64,000 nucleotides of DNA, from NCBI GenBank assembly GCA_003224085.1, contig QHYK01000043.1, positions 116,628 to 180,627 of the forward strand, in the 5' to 3' direction. A model generated the notes under the pieces. That model searched no databases. It saw only the letters and a list, made by a program, of their open reading frames with translations, and was not told where the DNA came from. Source of the DNA: Acidobacteriota bacterium (GTDB lineage: Bacteria > Acidobacteriota > Terriglobia > Acidiferrales > UBA7541). The translations under genes and the position numbers were made by a program. This document shows positions 34,718 to 43,424 of this stretch, in pieces; position 1 is the first letter of the stretch, and each line of letters opens with the position of its first letter.

Positions 34718-36874
34718 ATGGCGCTTCCTACGCGCGTCAGACTGGCCAAGCTGGAAATCCCCAAAGTTCAAGACCTCGATCACGACACCCTCATACGCAT
34801 TTATCGAACAATGTATCTTTCGCGGCGGCTCGACGACCGCGAAATCCAGCTCAAACGCCAGAACAAGATTTTCTTCCAAATCTCCAGCGCCGGACACGAA
34901 GCGGTCTGCGCAGTTATGGGGTTACTTTTGCGTCCCGGCGTGGACTGGCTTTTTCCCTATTACCGCGACCGCGCGCTCTGCCTGATGCTGGGCGTCACGC
35001 CCTACGAAACCCTCTTGGCGGCGGTGGGCGCGAAGGATGACCCAAGTTCCGGGGGGCGGCAAATGCCTTCTCACTGGGGACAGCCCCGGCTCAACCTTGT
35101 CAGCAAGTCGTCCTGCACCGGAACGCAATTCCTGCACGCGGTGGGGGCGGCCGAAGCCACGCAATATTACCAGGGGCGCGCCAAGGCGCTTGCGCAGGCC
35201 AAGAAGGCGCCGCTCGGCCAATACGTTCGCCACGCCCATGACGAGATTGTGTACGTCTCAGGCGGGGACGGGGCCACCAGCGAAGGCGAGTTCTGGGAAT
35301 CGCTCAACGTTGCCTGCGCGAAAAAGCTGCCCCTGTTGTATCTGATTGAAGACAACGGCTACGCCATCTCCGTGCCCATCGAAGTGCAGACCGCCGGCGG
35401 CAGCATCTCGAAGCTGGTGCGCGGGTTCCCCGGACTACATGTAGCCGAATGCGACGGAACCGATCCTTTCGAAAGCTATGCAGTCTGCAAAGAAGCCATG
35501 CAGTATTGCCGGGAACGCCGAGGGCCGGCGCTAGTGCACGCGCACGTAACGCGGCCATATTCGCACTCGCTTTCAGACGACGAGAAGCTTTATAAGTCCC
35601 CCGAAGAGCGCGAGGAAGAAGCGCGGCGGGATCCGATTTCCAAGCTGGCGCTTCATTTGGTGCGTGATGGGATTCTGGACCAGAAGCAGATTGAGAATCT
35701 GGAAGCGGAAGTAGACGAAGAGGTCCGCGCGGCTGCCGATCAAGCCCTTGCCGCGGAACAGCCGTCAGTGGAATCCATTCTGACCAACGTCTATTCGCCG
35801 GAAATCGACCCCAGCTCGGTCACATTTGAAGCGCCGCCGAATTCTCATGGCGCGCCGAAAACCATGGTGGAAATGGTTGCCCTGACGCTTTCTGATGAAA
35901 TGGCCCGCGACGAACGCATTCTTGTGTTTGGCGAAGACGTCGCGGACGCCAGCCGCGAAGAAAACTTGAAGCATGTCAAAGGTAAGGGTGGCGTTTTCAA
36001 GGCGACTTCGGGCTTGCAGCGGAAATATGGGCACGACCGCGTGTTCAACTCGCCGCTGGCGGAAGCCAGCATTGTCGGGCGGGCCATCGGCATGGCCGTG
36101 CGAGGGTTGAAGCCCGTCGCGGAAATTCAGTTTTTTGACTACATCTGGCCGGCGATGATGCAGATTCGCGACGAATTGTGCGTGATGCGCTGGCGTTCGA
36201 ATGGGGCATTCAAGGCGCCGGTCGTCCTTCGCGTGCCCATCGGCGGCTACCTGACTGGGGGCGGCGTGTATCACAGCCAGAGCGGGGAATCGATTTTCAC
36301 GCATTGCCCGGGCTTGCGCGTGGTGATGCCGTCCACGGCGCTTGATGTCGCCGGGTTGCTGCGCACCGCGATTCGAAGCGACGATCCGGTAATGTTCCTC
36401 GAACACAAGCACCTTTACCGGCAGCCCTACAACCGCTCGGAGAACCCCGGGCCGGACTTCACCATTCCGTTTGGCAAAGCGCGCGCGGTGAAAGAAGGAA
36501 GCGACCTGAGCATCATCACTTATGGGGCTGTTGTTCATCGCGCGGAAGTGGCCGCGGCGCAACTCCAGCGAGAAGGCGTCAACGTGGAAATCCTCGACCT
36601 GCGCTCGCTTTCGCCTTTTGACTGGGAAGCCATTTCCGCGACGGTTCGAAAAACCCACCGCGTCATCGTTGTTTACGAAGACATGCTGAGTTGGGGTTAC
36701 GGCGCGGAAATCGCCGCGCGCATCGCCGACCAGTTGTTCGACGAACTGGACGCTCCGGTAAAGCGCGTGGCGGCGATGGATACTTTCTGCGCGTACCAGC
36801 CCAAGCTGGAAGACGTGATTCTCCCGCAAGTCGGCCACATTACCGCCGCCGTGAAGCAGCTTTTGGATTACTGA
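34718..36874 (+). CDS. Fused alpha/beta subunits of 2-oxoacid (branched-chain type) dehydrogenase E1
   Basis: 718 residues. The alpha part (about 1-350) has [15 protein letters not shown], the phosphate/ThDP motif [18 protein letters not shown] with GDG at 183-185, and [10 protein letters not shown] at 211-220. The beta part (about 385-718) starts [28 protein letters not shown] and has [29 protein letters not shown]-like LEHKHLYR, and [10 protein letters not shown]. This is the E1 of a 2-oxoisovalerate or related dehydrogenase complex, which decarboxylates the 2-oxoacid with ThDP and passes the acyl group to E2 lipoate. E2 and E3 are not in the window. Single-chain alpha-beta fusions are known in Acidobacteriota and Bacteroidota. 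Confidence 0.95.
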   Translation: MALPTRVRLAKLEIPKVQDLDHDTLIRIYRTMYLSRRLDDREIQLKRQNKIFFQISSAGHEAVCAVMGLLLRPGVDWLFPYYRDRALCLMLGVTPYETLLAAVGAKDDPSSGGRQMPSHWGQPRLNLVSKSSCTGTQFLHAVGAAEATQYYQGRAKALAQAKKAPLGQYVRHAHDEIVYVSGGDGATSEGEFWESLNVACAKKLPLLYLIEDNGYAISVPIEVQTAGGSISKLVRGFPGLHVAECDGTDPFESYAVCKEAMQYCRERRGPALVHAHVTRPYSHSLSDDEKLYKSPEEREEEARRDPISKLALHLVRDGILDQKQIENLEAEVDEEVRAAADQALAAEQPSVESILTNVYSPEIDPSSVTFEAPPNSHGAPKTMVEMVALTLSDEMARDERILVFGEDVADASREENLKHVKGKGGVFKATSGLQRKYGHDRVFNSPLAEASIVGRAIGMAVRGLKPVAEIQFFDYIWPAMMQIRDELCVMRWRSNGAFKAPVVLRVPIGGYLTGGGVYHSQSGESIFTHCPGLRVVMPSTALDVAGLLRTAIRSDDPVMFLEHKHLYRQPYNRSENPGPDFTIPFGKARAVKEGSDLSIITYGAVVHRAEVAAAQLQREGVNVEILDLRSLSPFDWEAISATVRKTHRVIVVYEDMLSWGYGAEIAARIADQLFDELDAPVKRVAAMDTFCAYQPKLEDVILPQVGHITAAVKQLLDY

Positions 36875-36980
36875 GCCAGCCGGGTTTACACTACGCCCCG
36901 GGAACCCAAGGAAACAATTCGGCCACGATTCTCGTATCTATAGTTGGAACTCGGAAAACGCGTTCTGCGAGGGTTCATCC

Positions 36981-37319
36981 ATGATCTGCCCGAATTGCCA
37001 AAAAGACATCGCGGCTGGTTCCAGGTACTGCTATAACTGTGGCGCAAAGCAGCCGGAAACGGCCGCTTCCGCTCCTTCTCCGCCCACTGCGTACCCTGCG
37101 GGGAAGAGGCTCGTGCGCTCAACCAACGACCGAAAAATCGCCGGAATCTGCGCCGGACTCGCCGACTATTTCGACATCGATCCGGTCATTGTGCGCGTGT
37201 TATGGGTCCTGGCGTTTTTCTGCGCGGGTACCGGCTTGCTGGCCTACGTGATTCTTTGGATCGTCCTCCCGCAGGGCGTGACGGGAGTGCCCAGGCCGTC
37301 CGTGAGCCCGGCCTGTTAG
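36981..37319 (+). CDS. PspC-domain membrane protein with N-terminal zinc ribbon
   Basis: 112 residues. Zinc ribbon CPNCQKDIAAGSRYCYNCG (3-21), a Pro/Ala linker, then PspC: RLVRSTNDRKIAGICAGLADYFDIDPVIVRVLWVLAFF and a second hydrophobic segment LLAYVILWIVLPQ. PspC domains act in membrane-stress sensing in the phage-shock system of enterobacteria; zinc-ribbon fusions are common in other phyla and of unknown role. No pspA is adjacent. Confidence 0.9.
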   Translation: MICPNCQKDIAAGSRYCYNCGAKQPETAASAPSPPTAYPAGKRLVRSTNDRKIAGICAGLADYFDIDPVIVRVLWVLAFFCAGTGLLAYVILWIVLPQGVTGVPRPSVSPAC

Positions 37320-37410
37320 CAGCACTTAATGCCGAATCCCCGTCTGCGCCGGGAAGGACGCGCAAACCAACGCATTTCAAGCGGTTCTGCCGCCCGGAGG
37401 GATAGTCGCG

Positions 37411-37815
37411 CTACTTGCTTTTCTCAAACAACGGTTGGTCCAGCGAAAACGCGCCCGCGCCCACCGTCGACAACGCGAAGCAGGCCACCGCAAGTGCCAG
37501 CGGAAATTCGTACTCGTGGACTGCCAGGTATCCACGGCTGCTGTGTACCTTCCAAATCGCCACGCTCATTTCCACAGTGAACAGCAGCGCGGCCGGACGT
37601 GTAAACAGTCCCAGCATCAATAACAGCCCGCCAAACACTTCCAGCACGCCCGCGATGTAGACGAAGTATCCCGGCAACCCGTGTTCCACGAAAAAAACCT
37701 GCATGCCACCGCCCAAATGCGCCAGTTTCGGATAACCATGGGTGAAAAAAATCACCCCGAGCGCGAGGCGCAGCGCCAGCAACGCAAAGGGCTGGAGAGC
37801 GTTGAGGGACTTCAT
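37411..37815 (-). CDS. DoxX family membrane protein
   Basis: 134 residues, four membrane helices. DoxX features: LALRLALGVIFFTHGYPKL, FFVEHGLPGYFVYIAGVLEVFGGLLLMLGLFTRPAALL, and GAGAFSLDQ at the end. DoxX-like proteins are linked to thiosulfate:quinone oxidoreductase or to redox homeostasis, but this branch is generic. The start at 37815 has GGAGG seven bases upstream; an upstream in-frame start would add 18 residues without support. Confidence 0.92.
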   Translation of the reverse strand: MKSLNALQPFALLALRLALGVIFFTHGYPKLAHLGGGMQVFFVEHGLPGYFVYIAGVLEVFGGLLLMLGLFTRPAALLFTVEMSVAIWKVHSSRGYLAVHEYEFPLALAVACFALSTVGAGAFSLDQPLFEKSK

Positions 37816-38019
37816 GCAGAAACCTCCGCGAAGGATTCCTTGCTCGATTTTCCGGGAAAGCTGCGGCATTTTAGCAGAAAAAGCATCGCGTTTTGCGGCG
37901 TCTCCGGCCCCAGCGCGCTTTCAGGTACAATCTTTAGCCATTGAGTAAACGCGTAGCTTATGAACGAGAGGAAGACTCGTGGTGGTAATAACTAACGCCC
38001 CAGCGTTAGAAGAAGCCGC

Positions 38020-39087
38020 ATGAAGCGCAAGCTCCTCATCGCGGTGCCGTTGCTTTGTCTGGTGGGTGTTGCCGCTTGGATGGTCCGCCCCAAGCGCGAG
38101 ACTCAGGGTGAAGCCTTCGTCAGCGAAAAAGTCGCTCCCGTTCTGAGTGGGATCGCTCAGGTGCGGCAGCAGGTCGGAGTGCTGCATTACGGTGAGCGGG
38201 TCGAGGTCCTGAGCAAGCGCAATGAATATATGAAGGTCCGAACGCCCGGCGGCGCTGTTGGTTGGGTGGAAGCCCATCAATTGATGGAGCCGGCGCTCTG
38301 GCAGCGCAGCATCAAGCTGCTCGAACAAGTGCGCAACATGCCCGTGCAGGCCCGCGGGCGCACCAAAGTATCCACGAACTTGCGCGTTCTCCCCGGCCGC
38401 ACCGAACCCCGCCTTTACCATTTCGCGCGCAATGTCCCCCTCGAGATTGTGGGACGAGGCGTCGCCGAATGGGTGCAAGCGACCGATGAAAAGGATTCCG
38501 GGAATGAGCCGGAGAAAGCCAAGAAGGAGGACTGGTTCCTGGTGCGCGGGATTGCCACGCGGCCTCCGGGGGAAGCTTCCTCGCGTGCAGCCGAATCAAG
38601 GACGACAACAGAGCCCGGAGATCAAACCGTGCCCGTTGCTGGTTGGGTCGTGGCTCGTTTTGTCGAACTGGATTTGCCCGAGCCTGTTCGCGAAGGCGCC
38701 TCTTCCGCAAATATTCGTCCCATCGCGTGGTTTGAGTTGAACCGCGTCCCCGATCCCTCCGGTGACAAGCCGCAATATCTCGTCGCCGCGACGCGTGGGC
38801 CGGAGGGCCATCCCTGTGACTTCACCGCGCTACGTGTGTACACCTGGTATGCCAAGAGAAGCCGCTATGAGACCGCGTTCATCGAAAATAATCTTTGTGG
38901 GCAACTGCCCATTCGCGTCGGTAAAGGTCCCCAAGACGAGCCCGAATTTCGTTTCCACGTAATGGATGCAAAAAGGGAAGAGCGGGTCTACCGGCTAATA
39001 CAAACCGTCGTTCGACGCGTTCGTGAACCAGGCCAGGCTCCCGGCAAACGGGCTGCCGCGAAACGCGCTAAAGCAGCGCCCGAGTGA
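38020..39087 (+). CDS. SH3-like domain protein, secreted or membrane-anchored
   Basis: 355 residues. An N-terminal hydrophobic segment (LLIAVPLLCLVGVAAWMV) acts as a signal anchor. Two bacterial-SH3-like stretches follow: YGERVEVLSKRNEYMKVRTPGGAVGWVEAHQL (about 55-90) and TNLRVLPGRTEPRLYHFARNVPLEIVG (about 118-150), followed by a family-specific C-terminal domain with CDFTALRVYTWY and LPIRVGKGP and a basic tail. SH3b domains often bind cell wall or serve as protein interaction modules. Such proteins are common in Acidobacteriota; the exact role is unknown. Confidence 0.75.
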   Translation: MKRKLLIAVPLLCLVGVAAWMVRPKRETQGEAFVSEKVAPVLSGIAQVRQQVGVLHYGERVEVLSKRNEYMKVRTPGGAVGWVEAHQLMEPALWQRSIKLLEQVRNMPVQARGRTKVSTNLRVLPGRTEPRLYHFARNVPLEIVGRGVAEWVQATDEKDSGNEPEKAKKEDWFLVRGIATRPPGEASSRAAESRTTTEPGDQTVPVAGWVVARFVELDLPEPVREGASSANIRPIAWFELNRVPDPSGDKPQYLVAATRGPEGHPCDFTALRVYTWYAKRSRYETAFIENNLCGQLPIRVGKGPQDEPEFRFHVMDAKREERVYRLIQTVVRRVREPGQAPGKRAAAKRAKAAPE

Positions 39088-39167
39088 TTCTTATGTCGAC
39101 ACTCGCAAATCACTCGTGGCAGCAATGTTCCGGAACGGCCGCAGTCCTTTCCTTTCGCGGCTCTTCC

Positions 39168-39198
39168 ACCAGTTACCAGTCACCGGTCGCTAGTCACC
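39168..39198. repeat. Short degenerate tandem repeat
   Basis: About four degenerate units of the type CCAGTCAC (ACCAGTTACCAGTCACCGG, then TCGCTAGTCACC) just upstream of the cyclodeaminase-like gene. Confidence 0.4.
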
Positions 39199-39234
39199 GC
39201 GCATTTTTTCACCAGAACTTTGGAATTCACACCC

Positions 39235-40209
39235 ATGACCCTGCACATTAGCGAAGCGGAAGTGCGCCAGGTGCTCGACATGCCGCGGGCGCTCCGAGCG
39301 GTCGAAGAAATCTCGCGCAAGCAGGCCACCGAAGAAGTGGTTGTCCATCCCCGCCGACGCTTCGAATTGTCCCACGGTGGCTTTTTTCACTACATGGCCG
39401 CGGCCGACTATTCCGCCGGCTTCGTGGCCATGAAGCAATACACCTACGTGCGCGGCAAGTTGCAATTCCTTGTTCCGCTTTATGAAATGGCCGCTGGCGA
39501 CCTGCTCGCCGTCATCGAGGCCGATTATATGGGCCAATTGCGCACCGGCGCGGCCTCCGGCGTGGCCACGAAGTATCTGGCGCGCGAGGATTCCCGCGTT
39601 GTTGCCATCATCGGCACCGGAAGCCAGGCGAGGACCCAGCTCGAAGCGGTTGCAGCGGTTCGCAAACTCGAATCCGTGCGCGTTTACGGCCGCAACGCCG
39701 AGAAGCGCGAGAGGTTTTGCGCGGAGATGTCCGCGAAACTGGGAATCCCGGTAACGCCAAGCAACTCGTCCGGTGCAGCCGTGCGCGGTGCGGATATTGT
39801 GTGCACGGCGACGACTTCTTCACAGCCAGTTGTCTTTGGCGCGGACTTGGCTCCTGCAGTACACATCAACGCCATTGGCGCGAATCATGCGCACAAGCGC
39901 GAATTGGATGACCACGCCGTTGCCGGCGCCGACGTCATCGTCGTGGACTCGATCGAGCAATCCCGCCAGGAAGCCGGGGACCTGATCCTTGCCTTCAAAG
40001 GAGACGAAACTTCCTGGACGGGCGTCCGCGAGCTGTGCGACGTGGTGGCCGGCAAGGTTAGCCGACGCACCGGCAATGCCGAAGTCACTTTGTTCAAGTC
40101 GAACGGAATCGCTTCGTGGGATTTGGCGGCAGCAATAAAAGTGTACGCCGCTGCGCGCGAAAAGAAGCTTGGCAGGGAATTGCCGTTTTGGCGCACGGGG
40201 CAGTTGTAG
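39235..40209 (+). CDS. Ornithine cyclodeaminase/mu-crystallin family dehydrogenase
   Basis: 324 residues. VVHPRRRFELSHGGFFHYMAA (substrate region), GQLRTGAASGVATKYLAR, the nucleotide-binding motif VVAIIGTGSQARTQLEAVAAV, and the strand HINAIGANHAHKRELD. Members are NAD(P)-dependent enzymes such as ornithine cyclodeaminase, alanine dehydrogenase or pyrroline/piperideine-carboxylate reductases; the sequence alone does not decide between them. The ATG at 39235 is preferred to the TTG at 39220. Confidence 0.9.
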   Translation: MTLHISEAEVRQVLDMPRALRAVEEISRKQATEEVVVHPRRRFELSHGGFFHYMAAADYSAGFVAMKQYTYVRGKLQFLVPLYEMAAGDLLAVIEADYMGQLRTGAASGVATKYLAREDSRVVAIIGTGSQARTQLEAVAAVRKLESVRVYGRNAEKRERFCAEMSAKLGIPVTPSNSSGAAVRGADIVCTATTSSQPVVFGADLAPAVHINAIGANHAHKRELDDHAVAGADVIVVDSIEQSRQEAGDLILAFKGDETSWTGVRELCDVVAGKVSRRTGNAEVTLFKSNGIASWDLAAAIKVYAAAREKKLGRELPFWRTGQL

Positions 40210-40254
40210 GAGCGGAACTTGTTTGCCCTTAGGCGGGCCGAACGGCTCCCCTAC
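40205..40254. repeat. Imperfect inverted repeat after the cyclodeaminase-like gene
   Basis: GTAGGAGC (40205-40212, overlapping the stop codon) and GCTCCCCTAC (40245-40254) are imperfect inverted copies around a 32-base centre. May act as a transcript-end hairpin; no T-run follows. Confidence 0.35.
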
Positions 40255-40424
40255 GCTTCGGACGAAACAGTCCGACCGTTTCTGAATAAGATACACGACC
40301 TAGCTCCGCTCGCCCGGCAGAGGTATCCTGAGATACGAAGTCCGAGAGAAGGCATCGTTTCCCTTGGAACGGCGCGCACCTTAATCCAAGGAAAAAAAAT
40401 CGAAAGGCATAGTAATCTTGCGAT

Positions 40425-40955
40425 ATGCGTACCCTGCCCGACCATCTGCGCAAAGGCATGAAACTTATCATCGTCGGTTGCAATCCCAGCGAGTCTTCCG
40501 TCCGCGTGGGACATTACTACGCCGGGCGCGGAAATGAGTTTTGGTCCATCCTCTACAAAAGCGGTGTTGTGCCGGAGCCTTTTGACTACCACGACGACCG
40601 GCGCGTGATTGAATTTGGCGTTGGCCTCACTGACCTGGTTAAGCGCCCAACCAAAGGCGTGGAAGAGTTGAAGCGCGAAGATTTCGCGGAAGGGCGCATC
40701 GTGCTTTCGCAGAAACTCGAGGAATTTACTCCCCACGTCGTGGCCTTCAACGGCAAGCTTACCTTTGAGCAATTCGCGCAGCGCCGCTGCAAGTATGGTA
40801 TTCAAAAGGAGCTGCTCTACGGCGCGCGTGTCTACGTTTTACCTTCCACCAGCGGCGCGAATAACAAATTCAAAAACGAAAAACTGCTGCACTTCCGCAA
40901 GCTCGCCAAGCTCGTAGCAAAAGTTGAAAAAGCCAGGGAAATCGGGGCACCCTGA
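40425..40955 (+). CDS. mug: G/U mismatch-specific uracil-DNA glycosylase (Mug family)
   Basis: 176 residues. The catalytic motif IIVGCNPSESSVRVGHYYAGRGNEFWSIL (Asn of GxNP) and the second motif LPSTSGANNKF are intact, with VGLTDLVKRPT between. Mug/TDG enzymes remove uracil or thymine mispaired with guanine and other damaged pyrimidines. It stands alone, between repeat-containing intergenic regions. Confidence 0.93.
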   Translation: MRTLPDHLRKGMKLIIVGCNPSESSVRVGHYYAGRGNEFWSILYKSGVVPEPFDYHDDRRVIEFGVGLTDLVKRPTKGVEELKREDFAEGRIVLSQKLEEFTPHVVAFNGKLTFEQFAQRRCKYGIQKELLYGARVYVLPSTSGANNKFKNEKLLHFRKLAKLVAKVEKAREIGAP

Positions 40956-41008
40956 ACTGAATTTTTCACCGAAAGCTAACGTTCGAAAAATGTTGCTGCA
41001 AAGATGCT

Positions 41009-41059
41009 TGTCATTCTGAGCGCACCCGAGGAGGATGCGCGAAGAATCTCACCCTGGAG
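41009..41059. repeat. Copy of the interspersed TGTCATTCTGA repeat
   Basis: TGTCATTCTGAGCGCACCCG followed by GCGAAGAATCTCACCCTGG; the left half of the element at 6396-6500. Lies between mug and the enoyl-CoA hydratase gene. Confidence 0.5.
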
Positions 41060-41166
41060 TCGCAGGCAGGCTTTGGCCGCAAAAAATGCGGCCTCAGGTT
41101 GGCAGTTTAATTGGTTCTGCGTCACCCCACCGTTTTATGAGAAATTCAGGTTAAACTGGAGGTCTT

Positions 41167-41982
41167 ATGACCACTTCTGCTTTGCCCGCACAGGCCGGGC
41201 CCGTCCTTCTAGAATCGAAGCACAACGGCGTGGCCACCCTGGTGATGAATCGCCCCGACCGCCTCAATGCCCTGAACACAAAACTAGTAATGGCTCTTGC
41301 GAGTGCTCTCAGGTGCATTGCCAAGGACGAATCGGTTCGTGTTGTGTTGCTTGCCGGTGCAGGGCGTGCTTTCTGTTCTGGTGGCGACCTTGCCATGATT
41401 GCCGAAGGTCGGCAGAGCGGGGAGGCCAAGGACCTTGAGCTGCTCCTGGGGTCTGGAATGGAAGCGGTGCTTGCGATGCGGACGATGCCGCAGCCGGTTA
41501 TTGCCGTGGTGAACGGCGCTGCAGCTGGCGCGGGAATGAACCTCGCTCTGGCCGCGGACATTCGCATCGCCGCCGAAGAAGCGACGTTCGGCCAGAACTT
41601 TGCGAAAGTAGGCCTGTTTCCGGATTTTGGCGGCACTTACTTTTTGCCGCAGCTCGTTGGGCCGGCCAAGGCCGCCGAGCTTTTTTATACCGGCGATATG
41701 ATTGACGCGCAAACCGCTTTGCGTCTGGGTATCGTGAACCAGGTTGTGCCCGCCGCGCAGCTCGAAGCTGAAGCAAAGTTGCTAGCTCAAAAAATCGCGC
41801 AAGGTCCTCCTTTGGCAATTCGCGCCGTCAAGAAAACCTTGTTTGCCAGCGAAAACCAAAAACTCGCGTTGGCGATGGCACGTGAGCAAGAAGAGCAAAC
41901 TCGCTGCTATCTTTCTGAGGATTCGCGCGAAGGCATTCGCGCGTTCTTCGAAAAACGTGGCCCGCAGTTTCGCGGCAAATAG
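41167..41982 (+). CDS. Enoyl-CoA hydratase/isomerase family protein
   Basis: 271 residues of crotonase fold. NRPDRLNALNTKLV, the first oxyanion-hole segment GAGRAFCSGGDLAMI, the second NGAAAGAGMNLALAADIRIA, and ATFGQNFAKVGLFPDFGGTYFLPQLVG are typical. The residue aligned with the usual second catalytic glutamate lies in GLFPDFGG and is Asp, so hydratase versus isomerase activity is open. GGAGG lies before the start. It starts a run of seven same-strand genes containing two crotonases and an acyl-CoA dehydrogenase fragment. Confidence 0.92.
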   Translation: MTTSALPAQAGPVLLESKHNGVATLVMNRPDRLNALNTKLVMALASALRCIAKDESVRVVLLAGAGRAFCSGGDLAMIAEGRQSGEAKDLELLLGSGMEAVLAMRTMPQPVIAVVNGAAAGAGMNLALAADIRIAAEEATFGQNFAKVGLFPDFGGTYFLPQLVGPAKAAELFYTGDMIDAQTALRLGIVNQVVPAAQLEAEAKLLAQKIAQGPPLAIRAVKKTLFASENQKLALAMAREQEEQTRCYLSEDSREGIRAFFEKRGPQFRGK

Positions 41983-42009
41983 TTTTCAAAGGTTCAGCGG
42001 CCGGCAGGC

Positions 42010-42780
42010 ATGCTCGCTTCTCCCGAAACCATTCAGCTTCGCATCGAGCATCGCACCGCCTGGATCACGCTTGATCGGCCGCCTCTAAACATTCTTGACA
42101 TCCCCATGATGAAGTCGTTCGATGCGGCGCTCAAGCGCGCGCTACCCAAATCCGATTTTGTGGTTCTCCAGGGCGCTGGCCCGAAAGCCTTTTGCGCGGG
42201 CGCCGACGTTGCCGATCACACTCCCAAGCGCGTGGAAAAAATGCTTGCCTCGTTTCACGCCGTTTTTCGCCGTTTGGCTGCAGCCGATTGCCTGACGATT
42301 GCGGTCGTGCACGGCTTTTGCCTTGGCGGCGGAATGGAACTGGCCACCTTTTGCGATTTCGTTCTGGCCAACGAATCCGCACGATTCGGCCAGCCGGAAA
42401 TCAAGCTTGGCTGCTTCCCGCCCGTGGCCATGGTGACGTTGCCGAGGCTGATCGGGTGGCAAGCTGCGGCGCATCTGATTCTTACCGGCTGTCAAATCAG
42501 CGCAGCGGAGGCGCACCGGCTTGGCCTCGTCACGTGCGTTGTTCCAGACGAAGAACTTCCCGTTGCGGTCGACGCGCTGCTCGAAGAGCTTCGCGCGTTC
42601 AGCCCCGGTGTTCTCCGCTTGACGCGCAAAACTCTGGCGCGGCTGCACTTCTCCGATTTTTCGAAGCAGCTCAAAGAAGCGGAACGCGTATACTTGTCGG
42701 TGCTGATGAAAACGCACGACGCGAAGGAAGGCATTCGCGCTTTTCTTGAAAAGCGCAAGCCGGTTTGGCACCGCTTGTGA
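42010..42780 (+). CDS. Enoyl-CoA hydratase family protein, dienoyl-CoA-hydratase-like branch
   Basis: 256 residues, crotonase fold. The N-terminal RPPLNILDIPMMKSF, then GPKAFCAGADVADHTP, HGFCLGGGMELATFCDFVLA, and GQPEIKLGCFPPVAMVTLPRLIG. The NILDI segment and CFPPVA loop resemble cyclohexa-1,5-diene-carbonyl-CoA hydratases of aromatic degradation, but the other genes of that pathway are not here, so the substrate is uncertain. It begins 27 bases after the first crotonase and ends seven bases before a frameshifted relic. Confidence 0.9.
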   Translation: MLASPETIQLRIEHRTAWITLDRPPLNILDIPMMKSFDAALKRALPKSDFVVLQGAGPKAFCAGADVADHTPKRVEKMLASFHAVFRRLAAADCLTIAVVHGFCLGGGMELATFCDFVLANESARFGQPEIKLGCFPPVAMVTLPRLIGWQAAAHLILTGCQISAAEAHRLGLVTCVVPDEELPVAVDALLEELRAFSPGVLRLTRKTLARLHFSDFSKQLKEAERVYLSVLMKTHDAKEGIRAFLEKRKPVWHRL

Positions 42781-42787
42781 GGGTTTG

Positions 42788-43004
42788 ATGAGTTGGGATA
42801 TGTTCTTGCAGGGTTTGCCCAAGGAGGTGAGGGCCATCGAAGAAATTCCTGGTCACTTCCGGCGCCAGCCCGCCCTTCCGCGACAGCGCATTGTGGGTGT
42901 TCAAGGAGGTCGCACCTTTCACAGACTTCAGCAATCCGCGATGGTGGCGCATCGCCTGTGATTTTTTCTCGGAGGGAGAAAAGGCATGGACCAACTGGAG
43001 ATAA
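42788..43004 (+). pseudogene. Frameshifted relic of a small MSWD-type conserved hypothetical protein
   Basis: One frame reads MSWDMFLQGLPKEVRAIEEI to about LPRQRIVG (42788-42898). The +1 frame then continues VFKEVAPFTDFSNPRWWRI through AWTNWR and TAA at 43002-43004. Together these look like the first 70 residues of a small conserved protein family that starts MSWDV and has FSDPxWG. One base change in length near 42896 joins the two halves. The usual C-terminal half is missing, and the rhodanese start lies inside it. Either a real decayed gene or a sequencing error plus truncation. Confidence 0.55.
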
Positions 43005-43309
43005 CTCCCGCGGAAGTGAAAGCGCGGCTTGACCGCGGCGAAAATGTGGTGCTCGTCGACGTGCGTGAGCCGTGGGAATTCGAAATTTGCCGTATCGAAG
43101 GCGCCAAACACGTTCCTCTCGGCGCGCTTGCCGCCAGCTTGAACACGCTGCCCGACGTGGACGAGGTGATTTGTTATTGCCACCACGGCATGCGAAGCTT
43201 GGATGCGGCGGCTTGGCTGCGCTTTCAGGGATTCGAGAGAGCCAAATCGTTGGCCGGTGGAATCGAGCGCTGGTCGCTCGAGGTCGATTCCAGCGTCCCG
43301 CGCTACTGA
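42986..43309 (+). CDS. Rhodanese-like domain protein
   Basis: 107 residues, one rhodanese domain. ITPAEVKARLDRGENVVLVDVREPWEFEICRI at the N-terminus and active-site loop CYCHHGMRS, in which the second Cys is the catalytic persulfide residue (CxxGxRS pattern). Single-domain rhodaneses move sulfane sulfur for thiolation or detoxification. A strong GGAGGGA lies upstream. It overlaps the frameshifted relic and precedes the ArsC-like selenoprotein by 115 bases, so a shared thiol/selenol redox role is possible. Confidence 0.93.
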   Translation: MDQLEITPAEVKARLDRGENVVLVDVREPWEFEICRIEGAKHVPLGALAASLNTLPDVDEVICYCHHGMRSLDAAAWLRFQGFERAKSLAGGIERWSLEVDSSVPRY

Positions 43310-43424
43310 GGGTAACCGCATCCGTCTGTGCATCCTGCCAAACCGAATAGAAAATCTCTTGTAAGGCGCAGCCTTGTCCTGAGATTGGCGAAGGGATGCT
43401 TCGCCCAATTCCCGAGGTGCCAGC

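Noticed and set aside
42010..42780. Anaerobic benzoyl-CoA degradation gene
   Set aside because: The crotonase resembles dienoyl-CoA hydratases, but no benzoyl-CoA reductase or ring hydrolase genes occur in the window.
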